Shown piece by piece: positions 29,101 to 37,601 of a stretch of 64,000 bases of DNA; the first letter of the stretch is position 1, and each line of letters starts with the position of its first letter. Source of the DNA: Mesostigma viride (lineage: Eukaryota; Streptophyta; Mesostigmatophyceae; Mesostigmatales; Mesostigmataceae); the NCBI GenBank assembly GCA_009746045.1, contig RPFO01000667.1, forward strand, positions 386,721 to 450,720, in the 5' to 3' direction. Below the pieces are notes generated by a model that made no database searches, was not told the DNA's origin, and saw only the letters and a list, made by a program, of their open reading frames with translations. Both the position numbers and the translations under genes were made by a program.

Positions 29101-31456
29101 CCCAAACTCTAGCCGCAACGTGCACTGCGGCCTTGTTGAGTGTCGCCTCTATCTACTGTAAAAAATATACATATAAGAAGGGCATGCGGGCCACGCTCAC
29201 TTGCGCAAAGCCTCCCTCCACCAGAAAAAAAAGAAGCTAAAAACGCTAAAGCTTGCCCCGCAACAACGCAACATGATCGCAAGCCCTAGTGAGCGCCACA
29301 CAACCACGCCCTCACCTTGGCCACATGCACCGCCGCCTTGTTGAGCGTGTCCTCAGCGATATAAGCCGTCGCCAGCTCCAGATGCATGCGTGCCCGCAGC
29401 CGGTGCCGTGACGACGCCAGCGACGCCAGAGCCGTGACGGCGGCAAGAAACGGCCGCACCACGTGGCGCCGCAGCCGCGGCTGCAGCAACGGCAGCGCAA
29501 TTCCCCACAAGGCCACGGAGGTATCCTCCACGCCACGGAGGTCGGATAAACGTGCAAAGTTGCTGAGGACGTCCTCTAGGGAGCGCAGGGACGCGAGCCG
29601 GGCCTCCTCCTGGTGGTGGTGGTGTGGTGTGTGTGTGGGGGGGGGGGGGGGGGGGCAAGGGTAGGGTGGGTGGGTGTGGGGGTGTGGTTGCGCGTGGTGG
29701 GGTGGTTGTGTGTGGTTAGGGTGGTTGGGCATGGTTAGTGTGATTGGCCTTCTTAAAAGCGGGTGAGGGCAGCATGGGCCATGATGGGGGATAGGAGCGG
29801 GGGTCATTACCAGTTAGCCCTAGCCTTGCGCCCTACCCCTAAATACTGCTAGCGCTTGGACACTCCCCATCAAGGGAGCACCAACCATTTAAGATTCAAC
29901 AGTTCAACACTTCCGCACTTCCGCACTGCGGCACTTTGACTCACCATGACGGGAGAGAGGAGGACAGGGTCAGTCGTCGACGGGGTGACATCCATCGGCT
30001 CAAACACCGTGTACGCAAACGCCGGCGCGACGGGGAGCGGGTTCTTTGGGTCATCCTTCACCCCCGCGCCCAGGGGGGGTGGCACCACCGCCACCCCCCC
30101 CTTGGCCACAAACTGCTCGTTGGTCGGCCCCAGCACCGCCAGCGTGAGCTCGCCGCGAGACCGCGGCCGCACGGGTAGCGCTTCTATCGCCCGCAACGCG
30201 GCGCATCGCGCCAGGTGGCGCGCGCCCGCCAGCGCGGCGGCCCAACCGATGTCTGCCACAATGTCCATGTTGACCCCCGTAGTCGAGACCGTCATCGCGG
30301 GGACGATCCTCCCCGCGGTGACCGACTTGGCTGTGGCCTCGTCGGCCGCAGCTAAACCTGCAGGGTCCACCCGCTTCCACGCGTCCCTCAGGGTGCGCTC
30401 CGCCTCCAGCGGGTCCATGCTGGGCTTGGGCGGGCCCCCCGCACCGGCGGTGCCAGCAGCCGGTTTCGACTTGGCTTTTGCAGCGACAGCAGCGGCTCCC
30501 TTTCCGCCCGGTTGGCCTTTCCCTGTTGGCTCAGGGGTGTCCTCAGCGACCTGTCGGGGGCTGGGGCGGGGTGGAGGGGGGCGGGGCGTCGCACTGCTGA
30601 GCACGAGCTGCAGTAGCGAGCGGGCGGTCTCCTCGGCGTCGAGCGCCAGGGACCCCTTGGGAGGGGCGAGGATCTCCTGCTTGAGCTTGGCGGCCGCCGA
30701 GGGGGACGCGAGCGCCAGGTGGATGCGGAGGCTGCGCGCCTCGCTGGCGAGCTCCGGCGCAGCCTTGGCAGCCAGGTCGGCCGCCTTGGTGGCCGCGTCG
30801 AGCGCCTTGTCAGCTGCGTCCGGCACGTCCGCGTGGCTGAGCGCGAGGGAGATCAGGTTCAGGACGCGCCACTCGTCCTGGCCTTTCACGCGGGCGAGCG
30901 CGGCGGTGATTTTCTCGAGGGACGGCGCCAGGTTGGCGCGCAGGCCGTCGTGCTGCAGCAGCCGGGCCGCCTTCCAGTAGTGGACGCTCCCGTTGAAGAG
31001 GAGGAAGTTGTAACGGTCGCCTCCCTCGCCTTGCGACATGGCGCTCTCGAGGCCGTCTACGATCCATTTAATCGCGCCGAGGACGCCGTCGACGAGCTCG
31101 CGGCCCTTGTAGGCTTTGACACGCTCGACTTCGAGGAGCCCGTGGGCGTAACAGGCCCGGACGGTGAATTGATCTTTGGACTCCACCACCGTCAGCTCCG
31201 CCGCCTCATTGTCGACGACCGTGCGCCGGTTAAGGAGCCAGAACCGTTTCAAGCAGTCGTCCGCCGTGTCCAACTCGCCCAAGGCAACGGCAACCTCTGC
31301 ACATCGGATCAATAGGGAGATGCGTGGTCGCTCCCCATCGATCAAGCTGTTTGCTAGCTGCGACTTTAAAGCGGCGTGCGTGGATCGCAGGAGGCGTACG
31401 TCCGACTTTTCCAGTGCGGTCTCCAATGAGGCCATAATCTGGTTTGCCGCTGCCAT
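111..31456 (-). CDS. CFAP46: Cilia- and flagella-associated protein 46 (central-pair C1d projection)
   Basis: Large TPR-rich protein of the C1d projection of the ciliary central apparatus, where the Chlamydomonas orthologue FAP46 works with FAP54, FAP74 and FAP221 in motility control. I rebuilt 23 minus-strand exons: 31456-29945, 29609-29316, 28007-27243, 26444-26348, 25600-25476, 24553-24356, 23143-22850, 21841-19682, 19250-18954, 17501-17316, 16202-15974, 14763-14392, 13532-13342, 11525-11433, 10302-10186, 9259-9132, 8381-7771, 7141-6981, 6424-6071, 5194-4863, 3514-3379, 2548-2294, 407-111. All junctions are GT-AG, every phase matches, and the sum is 9204 nt (3067 aa), somewhat longer than Chlamydomonas FAP46 (about 2800 aa). 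Similarity to animal CFAP46 was recognised along the whole length, e.g. DRQLARLPLEAL and ASVSRDFSFQV near residues 2760-2785. Exon 16 and the 5' edge of exon 17 are the least certain; a small extra exon in 5.2-6.1 kb is possible. Confidence 0.93.
509..632. mobile_element. Short foldback (MITE-like) element
   Basis: AGTCATTACCGCGGTAAGTTGCG at the left is matched by its inverted form CGCAACTTAACGCGATAATGACT at the right. It lies in the last CFAP46 intron. A related, more compact palindrome is at 1172-1234 (ACCGCGTTAAGTTGCGACGCC against GGCGTCGATCGCAACCTAAC). Confidence 0.65.
1172..1234. mobile_element. Compact palindrome related to the 509-632 element
   Basis: Two arms of about 25 bp around an 8-9-bp loop (GAATTTTA). 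The arm sequence is shared with the element at 509-632, so this is a second, shorter copy or a solo pair of ends. Confidence 0.6.
1288..1496 (+). repeat. 52-bp tandem repeat (4 copies)
   Basis: Unit begins GAAATGGGATGGGGTGGATC; later copies are almost identical. The unit together with its flanks (GTAGACTG.GTCA.GTGAGCA) belongs to a dispersed repeat also present once at 42.70-42.90 kb (plus), inverted at 38.60-38.79 kb, and in part at 17.83-17.92 and 58.19-58.24 kb. Confidence 0.8.
1902..2147. mobile_element. 245-bp MITE-like repeat, copy A
   Basis: Left end ATGGTCAAAATCACTTTGCG, right end TTGTCGCAAAGTACCATAG, so the termini are inverted repeats. The body aligns throughout with 15020-15259, including CACTGTACTTTTGTAC and GCCGCGTCGCAAT. 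Intronic in CFAP46. Confidence 0.75.
3890..4080 (+). repeat. Tandem TAGTGTACTATACTACCATAC-type repeat
   Basis: About six degenerate units of 30-32 bp in the CFAP46 intron between exons 20 and 21. Confidence 0.75.
4686..4828 (+). repeat. 9-bp tandem repeat (ATGCTACCA)n
   Basis: About 15 nearly perfect nonamers immediately downstream (minus strand) of the exon 20 donor. The open frames in it are artefacts of the unit length. Confidence 0.9.
6071..9259 (-). CDS. CFAP46: CFAP46 exons 16-19 (residues 2311-2728)
   Basis: Exons 9259-9132, 8381-7771, 7141-6981 and 6424-6071. Exon 17 carries helical repeats (AEALFLWQACVSRRRLLAMF) followed by a segment ending GVAAMIQLSPDGDAMYCAMV, which matches the beta-rich part of animal CFAP46. 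Exon 18 reads LVTRRVVRRVPVDRSKLDRL. Exon 19 has a Ser/Asn/Gly-rich insertion and then CWGDLSSALEELFAPMAATW. Exon 16 is supported by a pyrimidine-rich acceptor and correct phase but only weak similarity, and its acceptor (GCAG|GTGAGC) also looks like a donor. The 5' edge of exon 17 is placed by phase. The intron between exons 17 and 18 holds the 350-bp ATGA array. Confidence 0.82.
7385..7737 (+). repeat. Tetranucleotide microsatellite (ATGA)n
   Basis: About 350 bp of perfect GAAT/ATGA repeat with one block of ATGC units at about 7615-7634. It lies 34 bp from the exon 17 donor. The unit reads His-Ser-Phe-Ile in all minus frames. Confidence 0.97.
8487..8536 (-). mobile_element. SINE-like repeat, short diverged 3' copy D
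   Basis: Minus-strand ACCATGGTTCGGATCCTCCA... to CTGGTTGTCTCACC matches the last 50 bp of the SINE-like element with several changes. It lies in a CFAP46 intron. Two still shorter matches to the same 3' end lie at about 22756-22785 (minus) and 33354-33384 (plus). Confidence 0.55.
10186..19250 (-). CDS. CFAP46: CFAP46 exons 9-15 (residues 1816-2310)
   Basis: Seven small to medium exons: 19250-18954, 17501-17316, 16202-15974, 14763-14392, 13532-13342, 11525-11433 and 10302-10186. Exon 9 (LMWMVAKLVLRSDNLARVAL) and exon 10 (CEAECLLAYARLELACARP) are TPR-like and match animal CFAP46 in order. Exons 11-13 contain helical segments with Gln- and Gly-rich insertions. Exon 14 (IKLAGIQLRLGKTV) and exon 15 are short, so they rest on phase, splice sites and order. 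Exon phases 0,0,0,1,1,0,0,0 agree throughout. Introns here reach about 1.9 kb and are almost entirely tandem repeats and MITE-like sequence. Confidence 0.87.
10431..10640 (+). repeat. 111-bp tandem duplication
   Basis: AGCAGCACAAGGAATGGGCT to CTGGTTTCGTAATAGAAAA occurs twice in direct tandem with few changes; a partial third precedes it. Intron between CFAP46 exons 14 and 15. Confidence 0.8.
11950..12022. mobile_element. Partial copy of the 54.7-kb foldback element
   Basis: ACTCCGTTGGGAGTACATGT, then AGCACATATCCCTGAGAAGG, GGCATATGGCTTTT: the inverted form of 54698-54765. Confidence 0.6.
12172..12622 (+). repeat. 56-bp minisatellite, 8 copies
   Basis: Unit starts GGTAAGGGATGTAACGCGCT and ends GAGGATCATATCAT. 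Eight near-identical copies, differing mainly at one site (CATGGTAGC or CATGATAGC). Confidence 0.95.
15020..15259. mobile_element. 240-bp MITE-like repeat, copy B
   Basis: Left end GTGGTCAAAATGACTTTGTG, right end CGCAAAGTGATTAAGACCAC; terminal inverted repeats of about 24 bp. Roughly 75-80% similar by eye to copy A at 1902-2147. Confidence 0.75.
16230..16855 (+). repeat. 82-bp minisatellite, about 7 copies
   Basis: Unit runs CGCGTTTGATTGTTTATACT to GACAGCAAGAACCGGGGA with an exact 82-bp period at 16289, 16371 and 16453 and onward. It fills most of the CFAP46 intron between exons 10 and 11. Confidence 0.93.
18345..18735 (+). repeat. 10-bp purine minisatellite (GGGCAGGAGA)n
   Basis: About 39 decamers with variants (GGGCAGGCGA, GGGTAGGAGA). 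Plus strand almost all purine with regular G triplets; CFAP46 intron between exons 9 and 10. A GT run lies at 18030-18064. Confidence 0.95.
19251..19490 (+). repeat. Tandem copies of CFAP46 exon 9 acceptor region
   Basis: Two copies (about 113 bp each) of a segment spanning the start of exon 9 and its 3' splice site. Each copy keeps the minus-strand CTCACACCCCAG|CT acceptor and the decayed exon start reading VYGRQAG instead of MWMVAKL. Confidence 0.85.
19682..21841 (-). CDS. CFAP46: CFAP46 exon 8 (residues 1096-1815)
   Basis: The largest exon, 2160 nt, phase 0 at both ends. The first two-thirds are regular TPR-type helices (AEMWTKLAGAAFAVSDYNG, then QEQWYWLAIAKSLFGRSILA, EQAEALIEYAQWLVAGGYPS). 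The last third is a long Gly/Ala/Pro/Ser/Lys-rich linker, typical of GC-rich algal genes, before the helical end LACLQSLVDELAAYGLHLHC. The donor is chosen at CCAT|GTACGT because it keeps frame with exon 9 and joins two segments that are adjacent in animal CFAP46. The open frame continues 12 codons beyond, so an earlier or later donor cannot be excluded. Confidence 0.9.
22850..29609 (-). CDS. CFAP46: CFAP46 exons 2-7 (residues 505-1095)
   Basis: Six exons: 29609-29316, 28007-27243, 26444-26348, 25600-25476, 24553-24356 and 23143-22850. Exon 2 carries the clearest match to animal CFAP46, the helical stretch ALWGIALPLLQPRLRRHVVR followed by RARMHLELATAYIAEDTLNK. Exon 3 has an acidic/Lys linker and then AARERAHLWGDLVRMAAAAR. 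Exon 5 reads EEPWLVINGTVLLWNAYLPV and exon 6 RFDDVMPVLEALWCELGAWV, again following animal order. Phases are 0, 0, 0, 1, 0, 0, 0 across the borders. The introns between them hold most of the splice-site echoes described in the findings. Confidence 0.9.
24100..24325 (+). repeat. ACTATAGTAGTATA-type AT-rich repeat
   Basis: Degenerate palindromic units in the CFAP46 intron between exons 6 and 7. Confidence 0.8.
28190..28580 (+). repeat. 28-bp minisatellite, about 13 copies
   Basis: Unit GTCATCAGGTGGGATATGAT plus TAGGAACT, with variants GGAATCTG and GGGATACG. CFAP46 intron between exons 2 and 3. Confidence 0.93.
28595..28850 (+). repeat. 35-bp minisatellite, about 7 copies
   Basis: Unit GAACAAGAACAAATACAAGT plus ACAAAGCCAGATCAT, directly after the 28-bp array. 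Confidence 0.93.
29945..31456 (-). CDS. CFAP46: CFAP46 exon 1 (N-terminal helical repeats, residues 1-504)
   Basis: Single 1512-nt exon starting at the first ATG of a long open frame (MAAANQIMASLETALEK). It begins with TPR-like helical pairs (ISLLIRCAEVAVALGELDTA, then NFLLFNGSVHYWKAARLL), which match the start of animal CFAP46. After about residue 300 it passes into a low-complexity Pro/Ala/Gly/Lys linker, then a helical segment ending LLSPVM at a CATG|GTGAGT donor. GC content is high compared with the AT-rich 5' flank. The start is chosen because no upstream in-frame coding similarity is visible and the next 765 bp separates it from a divergent gene. Confidence 0.93.
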
Positions 31457-32221
31457 TGCGTTGATGCGAAAGGCGTCAAACCAGGCTCGTGCCGAGCTAC
31501 TGAAGATTAGCTTTTCTACCTAGCTCCCGTCTGCGGTGGCCATGAAAGCCTGCGTTTGCAATGGAATTCGCTTTCGGCACCGTAAAACTATTCCCTGGAT
31601 ACGGAATTAAACCTACATTTTCTGGCTGTGCCATGCTTTCCAATTACTGCTCCATAGCCTACCAACGTTCCTTTGAATATGCTCAAGGTTGTCACGTGAG
31701 GAGCTCATTGATTTATTTTCAGCGCAAGGCACAGCATACAAGCCGTGATAATGCTGGCAGCGGTCGCTTGATGCGGAAGCCGGAATGCACATTTTCTGTT
31801 GCCGAAGGAAGAATTGGAAGTCAACTGGCCACATAGGCGTGGACGCAGACACGTGGCAAAAATGCTTGAAACAGCAAAACCATTGACACGCCATGGTCTA
31901 CCCTGCGTCTCCTTCCCCGGAGATGCAATTATCTGGTCGAGGCAGCAAATAAATGGGTTCCAAGGCAGGAGATATGTAGGAACACTATAGTAGGTCTATG
32001 CGAGGCAAGCAATTGGCAATACCTGGTCGGACACCGACACTAGGGCGAGCTAGATATGCAGACCGGTTACCATAGTGGGGGAAGTCCTGCCCGGAATTAG
32101 CTGAAAATTTTGTCCAGCACAGCTTGGGCATTCATTATCTGTGGATGTGCTGCTTGATCAGTAGGACATGCTTTGATGGGATGCGTGTGGGAACACCTGC
32201 AACACCACGACTGCGTTTAGC
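31457..32221. promoter_or_regulatory. Divergent intergenic region, CFAP46 / Mpv17-like
   Basis: 765 bp between the CFAP46 start codon (minus) and the Mpv17-like start codon (plus). It must contain both 5' UTRs and both promoters unless transcription starts inside. I see no repeat array here, in contrast to almost every other non-coding stretch of the window. I recognise no firm TATA box or known ciliary-gene motif. Shared regulation is only inferred from the head-to-head layout. Confidence 0.6.
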
Positions 32222-35200
32222 ATGAACGCTGGAGTTCGAATGGCTCTCCGACAGCTGAGATCTCTTTTTACTCCCCAGCTTGGGAAGGCAATGCTTACAT
32301 CGTCTGTCGTGATGGGATCAGGCGATGTCGTCTGTCAGCTGATCCAAGCAGATTCACTAAAAAAGTCGATCGCAGATCGACTTACGGCAATAGATACGGA
32401 AAGGTGCGCTATAGATCACAACGGCCATTCCTGTATTTCTTTTTCCCTTATGCGAGCTCGCGGTTTAATTGTTTACGGCGCCTGCGCTGCAAGCTTACGA
32501 ATCGGTTAGAAAGATAGGCTTATGTTAACCCTAATCATTTCTTTATGGGATGCAAAACTTGTAGGTTTTGCCTTGGACGTAATTTCGCCTACCAACGGCC
32601 CTTGAAGCAACGTAACACACTTACTAAATATAGTTGAAGATAAATTTGAATATATAGTTGGGTATATACTCAATTACTCACCGTGAGCAATAATGGATCA
32701 TTGGTCCATGCAGTCACTTGGGGGAGGGGAGGGGGGTCGGTTACTCATCGTCGAGTTCGCAGACCAAGGGGAGCTGGTCAATCCACCTGCCAAATCAACG
32801 ATGCTGCTACATTGTTCAATGTCTCTGGTTGCCAACATGATCTACATCAAGTGCAAGCATGTTTGTTGGCTATTGTAGCAAATTAGTGCTCGGGCTCAGG
32901 GGTCACCTTGTGAAGCGGGAGTTGTACAGGAGATTCCTGAACAGTTTTCCATGCCAGCAGGCCAGAATCCTCTCCCCCCTCGGCCCTTCTAGCCCTCTTG
33001 GTGGCTCTCCCTGGGACCAGTCAAGTGTAAGTATTCGTATGTGCGCGCGTGTGTGTGCGTGTGCGTGTCCGCATGCGTGTGTGGATGCTCGTGTGCATGT
33101 GTGCGCATGTGTGTGCGCATGTGCGTGTGTGCTAGAATGCTCGTGCGTGTGAAAACACAGAGCAGAATACACAAACTCCCGGGCAATATCATATGCATTT
33201 CCCGACTGGGGTGGCTTGTCATTACACCGTTGAATGCTTTCTTTTTCGGTACTCCGAATACCACGCACACGCACGCACAAATGACACAGACATGTACTCA
33301 GGGTAATTATTCTGTATTCACATTACTACTTACTATGTGACTATATGACTTTCTCCAGATTTCTGCCTGCGCTGGTTGCCATATTCATATGGCATACTTA
33401 CTATATTGCTATGTAATGATATTACTGTGTCACTATATTATTTACTACATCACTATTTGACGCACTAACTATAAAGCAGCATGATGCATGTCCTCCCATC
33501 CATCTGCGTGCTGGCTGCTCCAAAACCCGGAACGCAACCACGCTGCGCATGCCAATTTCTCCAGAGTGTCGCGATTCGGCATCCTGGGACTCACGCTCCA
33601 CGGCCCCTATTTCTATCACGGCTTCCGGTGGCTCGATACCCGGTACGGACCGTCCAAGGTCTTCCGGACGGCGCTCCTGAAAACGCTGGTTGGGCAGGTG
33701 CGTGCGTGAACACAAACGTGTGTAAACTCTTTTACCGCCGTTTGAACTCACTTGCGAACCCTGAACTGTTGTGTCGGGTAAAATTAGCGAATCATGCGTG
33801 TACACTGAACTGTTGTGTCAAGTGACATTAGTGCGTCATGCGTGAGCACCGACGTGTGAATTGATGCGCAAACAGCCAAAATAGGCATATAAATTACCAA
33901 GTGTGAACTAATCTGTGAACACTGGTTGTGCAGAAGTGATTAGAAATTATCTTAATTAATGACGTGGCGGACCAGTGTTCGCGTTTCAACTCAACCCTCA
34001 CAGCCCCTCAGGGAGGGGTCCACCACGCACTGTGTTGTTTCTGCCACGTGGCACTCAGGTGCCACTGCTTGGAGAACGGAACTCATGCTATTTTTGCATG
34101 TGTAATTTCCTTGTTTACGGCTAAAGTAGGGAATGCATACAGTTGTCGAAGGGAGCAAGAGAAGCAGCAGCGAAGGGATGCGACGTCATCCGCGCAAGCA
34201 AACCAGCCGTGCAGGTTTCAGTATACAAGCAAGCCAGCCGTGCAAGTTTTTGTATACAAGCAAACCAGCCGTGCAGGTTCCAGTATACCACATCGGCACC
34301 ATCAGTAGTATACTCGGTTGCTATCATGCGCCCAGGTCACTCTGTCCCTTTGCCCTTTGCTCCTTAAACACGTCCCCTGACCGCCGCTGTATCGCCCCAT
34401 CAAACCTTATCGTTTTCCCCCGTCGCCCGTGACAAATGTAAGCATAACGGCAGCCCCGTTGTCGCTGGTGCGTCATCTGGTGCGCGCAGTGGGCCCTGTC
34501 TACCTCGCACTCTTCTTCCCTCACATGGTCACTGTACACCCCAACATGGTCACTATACCCCGTCGCCGTACACTGCGTCCGCGCAGGTCACCATGTTCCC
34601 TGTCTACCTCGCACTCTTCTTCCCTCACATGGTCACTGTACACCCCAACATGGTCACTATACCCCTTCGCCGTACACTGCGTCCGCGCAGGTCACCATGT
34701 TCCCTGTCTACCTCGCACTCTTCTTCCCTCACATGGTCACTGTACACCCCAACATGGTCACTATACCCCTTCGCCGTACACTGCGTCCGCGCAGGTCACC
34801 ATGTTCCCTGTCTACCTCGCACTCTTCTTCCCTCACATGGTCACTGTACACCCCAACATGGTCACTATACCCCGTCGCCGTACACTGCGTCCGCGCAGGT
34901 CACCATGTTCCCTGTCTACCTCGCACTCTTCTTCCCCTACATGGGATGGCTGGAGGGTGCAAACGCTCACACGTGTCTGGAGAAGGTCAAGGCTGGCTGG
35001 CCCGCGGCATACACGGCGGGGTAAGCAACGCCATATATAGCATGGCTTGACAGATTTACAACTATCTAATTAAGTGTGAATTAAGAGCTGGCCCGCGCCA
35101 TACGCTGTGTGGTAACCAATACCATCAAATATGTATACTACTACTCTATATACTTAATATATAATCAATCATATCATGACAGACGCCAGCAAGTTGTATT

Positions 35201-36120
35201 AGGACATGCTTGCCCGCGTCATACACAGTGGGGTAAGGAACGACCTTGGTATGAATGACGTGTTTGCCTTGCAGGACCTGAATAGTCGCAACCTGACTGA
35301 GGCCCATGCAGGTGACCCTTTACTGCACACATAAGATGATCATATAAGTTATTTATAATATATAACATGCTTATTGTTGGGTCGTTGCATGAATTAGATC
35401 ACGGAACACACCTCTTTTACTCTATCACGCAAATGACTTATCTCTTTCCTTCTGATACAAATATCAGGCCCTCTCTGATCTCTCTGACATACCCCATACC
35501 CCTCTGGGATACATTACATGTCAGGCCCTCTCTCTGACATACCCCATACCCCTCTCAGACACATGACATATCAGGCCCTCTCTCTGACATACCCCATACC
35601 CCTCTCAGACACATTACATATCAGGCCCTCTCTCTGACATACCCCATACCCCTCTCAGACACATTACATATCAGGCCCTCTCTCTGACATACCCCATACC
35701 CCTCTCGGATACGTGACATATCAGGCCCTGCTGGCGAGGGATTGGATTATTTGGATGCATCAGTTCCTGAAGTGTCCGTGCCATTTTTATAAGTCACTGT
35801 GGCATCGTCAACCTCGCACCTGGCGCATGTGGATAGTTTGGCCACCCGCCAACCTTGTCTTATTGAACTCAACATAGTAACATAATTTGCATAGTTGTGA
35901 ACCTTGCGTCTGGCGCAGGTGGATTTTCTGGCCGCCCGCCAACCTGAGCAACTTCATGTTCGTGCCCCCGGCGGCAAGGGTGCTTTACGTCAACCTGTGC
36001 GGCCTCCTGTGGAATGCTTTCTTGAGCTACACCAACAGCCGAGCTAACAGAATGGTGCAACAGGGTGTGGGAGATGTGCCATTGGAGACTGCGGCGGTTC
36101 TCGACCGCGATTTGAGATAG
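32222..36120 (+). CDS. Mpv17/PMP22-family membrane protein
   Basis: Small four-helix membrane protein of the Mpv17/PMP22 family, whose members sit in the mitochondrial inner membrane or the peroxisome and are thought to act as channels. Four exons, all GT-AG: 32222-32403, 33565-33697, 34899-35020, 35919-36120; 639 nt, 212 aa, phases 2, 0, 2. Family hallmarks run in order: MLTSSVVMGSGDVVCQLIQ (exon 1), FGILGLTLHGPYFYHGFRWL (exon 2), VYLALFFPYMGWLEG (exon 3), and the signature WPPANLSNFMFVPPAARVLY with VNLCGLLWNAFLSYTNSRAN (exon 4). The length is normal for the family. Which paralogue (mitochondrial or peroxisomal) cannot be told. It diverges from CFAP46 and converges on the OMA1-like gene. Introns 2 and 3 carry tandem copies of the exon 3 and exon 4 edges. 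Confidence 0.93.
34484..34910 (+). repeat. 104-bp array copying the Mpv17-like exon 3 acceptor
   Basis: CGCAGGTCACCATGTTCCCT recurs at exact 104-bp steps (34587, 34691, 34795, 34899), with a decayed copy at about 34485. Each unit has a usable GCGCAG acceptor and codes VTMFPVYLALFFPHM; only the last copy continues into the true exon 3 (YMGWLEG). Confidence 0.93.
35455..35735 (+). repeat. 50-bp tandem repeat, about 5 copies
   Basis: Unit TCAGGCCCTCTCTCTGACAT onward, exact 50-bp period from 35521, in intron 3 of the Mpv17-like gene. Confidence 0.92.
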
Positions 36121-36381
36121 TAGTGCAAGTATCCAGTTTGTTCTGAGATTCAGCGACAGGTGTCCACCTCCCTTCTTACCACCATGTATGCCACTAATGC
36201 CTCTTCATTCCACACGGCCATTGCCATGGAGGCAAGGCTACGGCTTCTGAGGCAGGTGAATTAGCGTTGTATGCAATGATGACGTGCATGGACCAGGTCA
36301 ATCGTCATGATCAGAGTCTTGGGCTACACCGAATGAGATGCACAGCCTTGTACATCGTGTCCCTTGTATACATCCATGAGA

Positions 36382-36386
36382 TGTAA
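36382..36386 (+). promoter_or_regulatory. TGTAA polyadenylation signal of the Mpv17-like gene
   Basis: TGTAA, the usual volvocalean/chlorophycean polyadenylation signal, lies 262 nt after the Mpv17-like stop codon. It is a good candidate by position. A 5-mer occurs by chance, so cDNA ends would be needed to confirm it. Confidence 0.45.
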
Positions 36387-36932
36387 AATGGTGGCCCGGT
36401 CCAGGCCTGGTTAAGTTCTGCAGATATGGTGGACCGCGTGAAAGCTCAAGCCAGCCTCGATCCCACTTCGCAAGGCTTTAAACCCTGGGTTTGTATTCCG
36501 CTTTTCTAGGCCTTTGTCGTATCTGCATCTGAAAAACTAGTTGTTCATGCATGATCAATCTCGTAGCTTCCATAAGATGCCGGACTTCCCTCGTGCGTAG
36601 TTATTTGATTGCAGCTGTGGCTTGCCCCCGGGCATGAGGGAAGACGGGTGTCTCCGCTCCCTTCCCGGCGTGCAACATACGGGGATGAAAGCACTTTAAC
36701 TCTGTATTATGGTGCTCCGTGACTCACCAACGGAAGCGCGTGTTTAATAAGTATAATTCCATAATATTATAATTGGATTGAGTTGAAATTGTGTATGAAG
36801 TGAGACGACTATGCCTGGACGCATATATACTGTACTGTATACGCATTGCACATATGAGGCTCTTGCTGATGAGATTAGCATAGTACTCCATGGCATGCCC
36901 ATGCGCATGACACGGAAGTACTTACTTTCTTG

Positions 36933-37587
36933 GGGCCGACTCACACGGGTCCCGATCCGTAGTTCGTGAGCACTCTTGTCATACGTGGCAGGAATCTTCT
37001 CACGGCGTCGGCGGATAGTGACAGAAAACGGCCATGGTTCGCGGAAAATCGTGTCGCAAACCATGTTCGCGAGCGAACAGTCCACGTGTCCGTGAATCGA
37101 ACCTGACAAGTGCGAAAGATACCTGTAAGTACAGAAATTGATGGTACAAATTCAGTCGGCGTAGGACCAGCACGGCAGGGTGCTGAAGAAAACTGGACAG
37201 CTTCGATCCAGCGAAGCCGGTCTCGCCCGCTAGAATTTAGTATCGCCCAGTAAAGACCAATAAACACGGGATACCGCCGAATGTTCAGAATACGATATCG
37301 TAGATATCCCACTGTACATGTGTCAATCCAAGGACAGGTGGCAACAACGAGGAGTTTGTGGAGGAGTGCGGAAAAGCGTGGAAAGTGCGGAAACTTAAGC
37401 AAAAGAGGTAATGTTACCAATCTTTATCTATCTGAACAAGCCAAACGCCCGTAACCCGCCGTGTAAATGCGACCGGTTCGCCAACCCATTTCCGTTCCAC
37501 GTGGCAGAAAGTTCGATGCCACTCGGCAAAGCGGTTCGCAGACCATGACCGTACGAACCACGGATCGCGACCCGTGTGAGTCGGCCC
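36933..37587. mobile_element. 655-bp non-autonomous element with terminal inverted repeats
   Basis: The left end GGGCCGACTCACACGGGTCC at 36933 is matched, inverted, by the right end finishing at 37587 (GACCCGTGTGAGTCGGCCC). The inverted repeat runs about 34 bp with two mismatches. No coding region of note lies inside. No clear target-site duplication is seen, so the superfamily is left open. Confidence 0.75.
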
Positions 37588-37601
37588 TTACTTACAAACA
37601 T

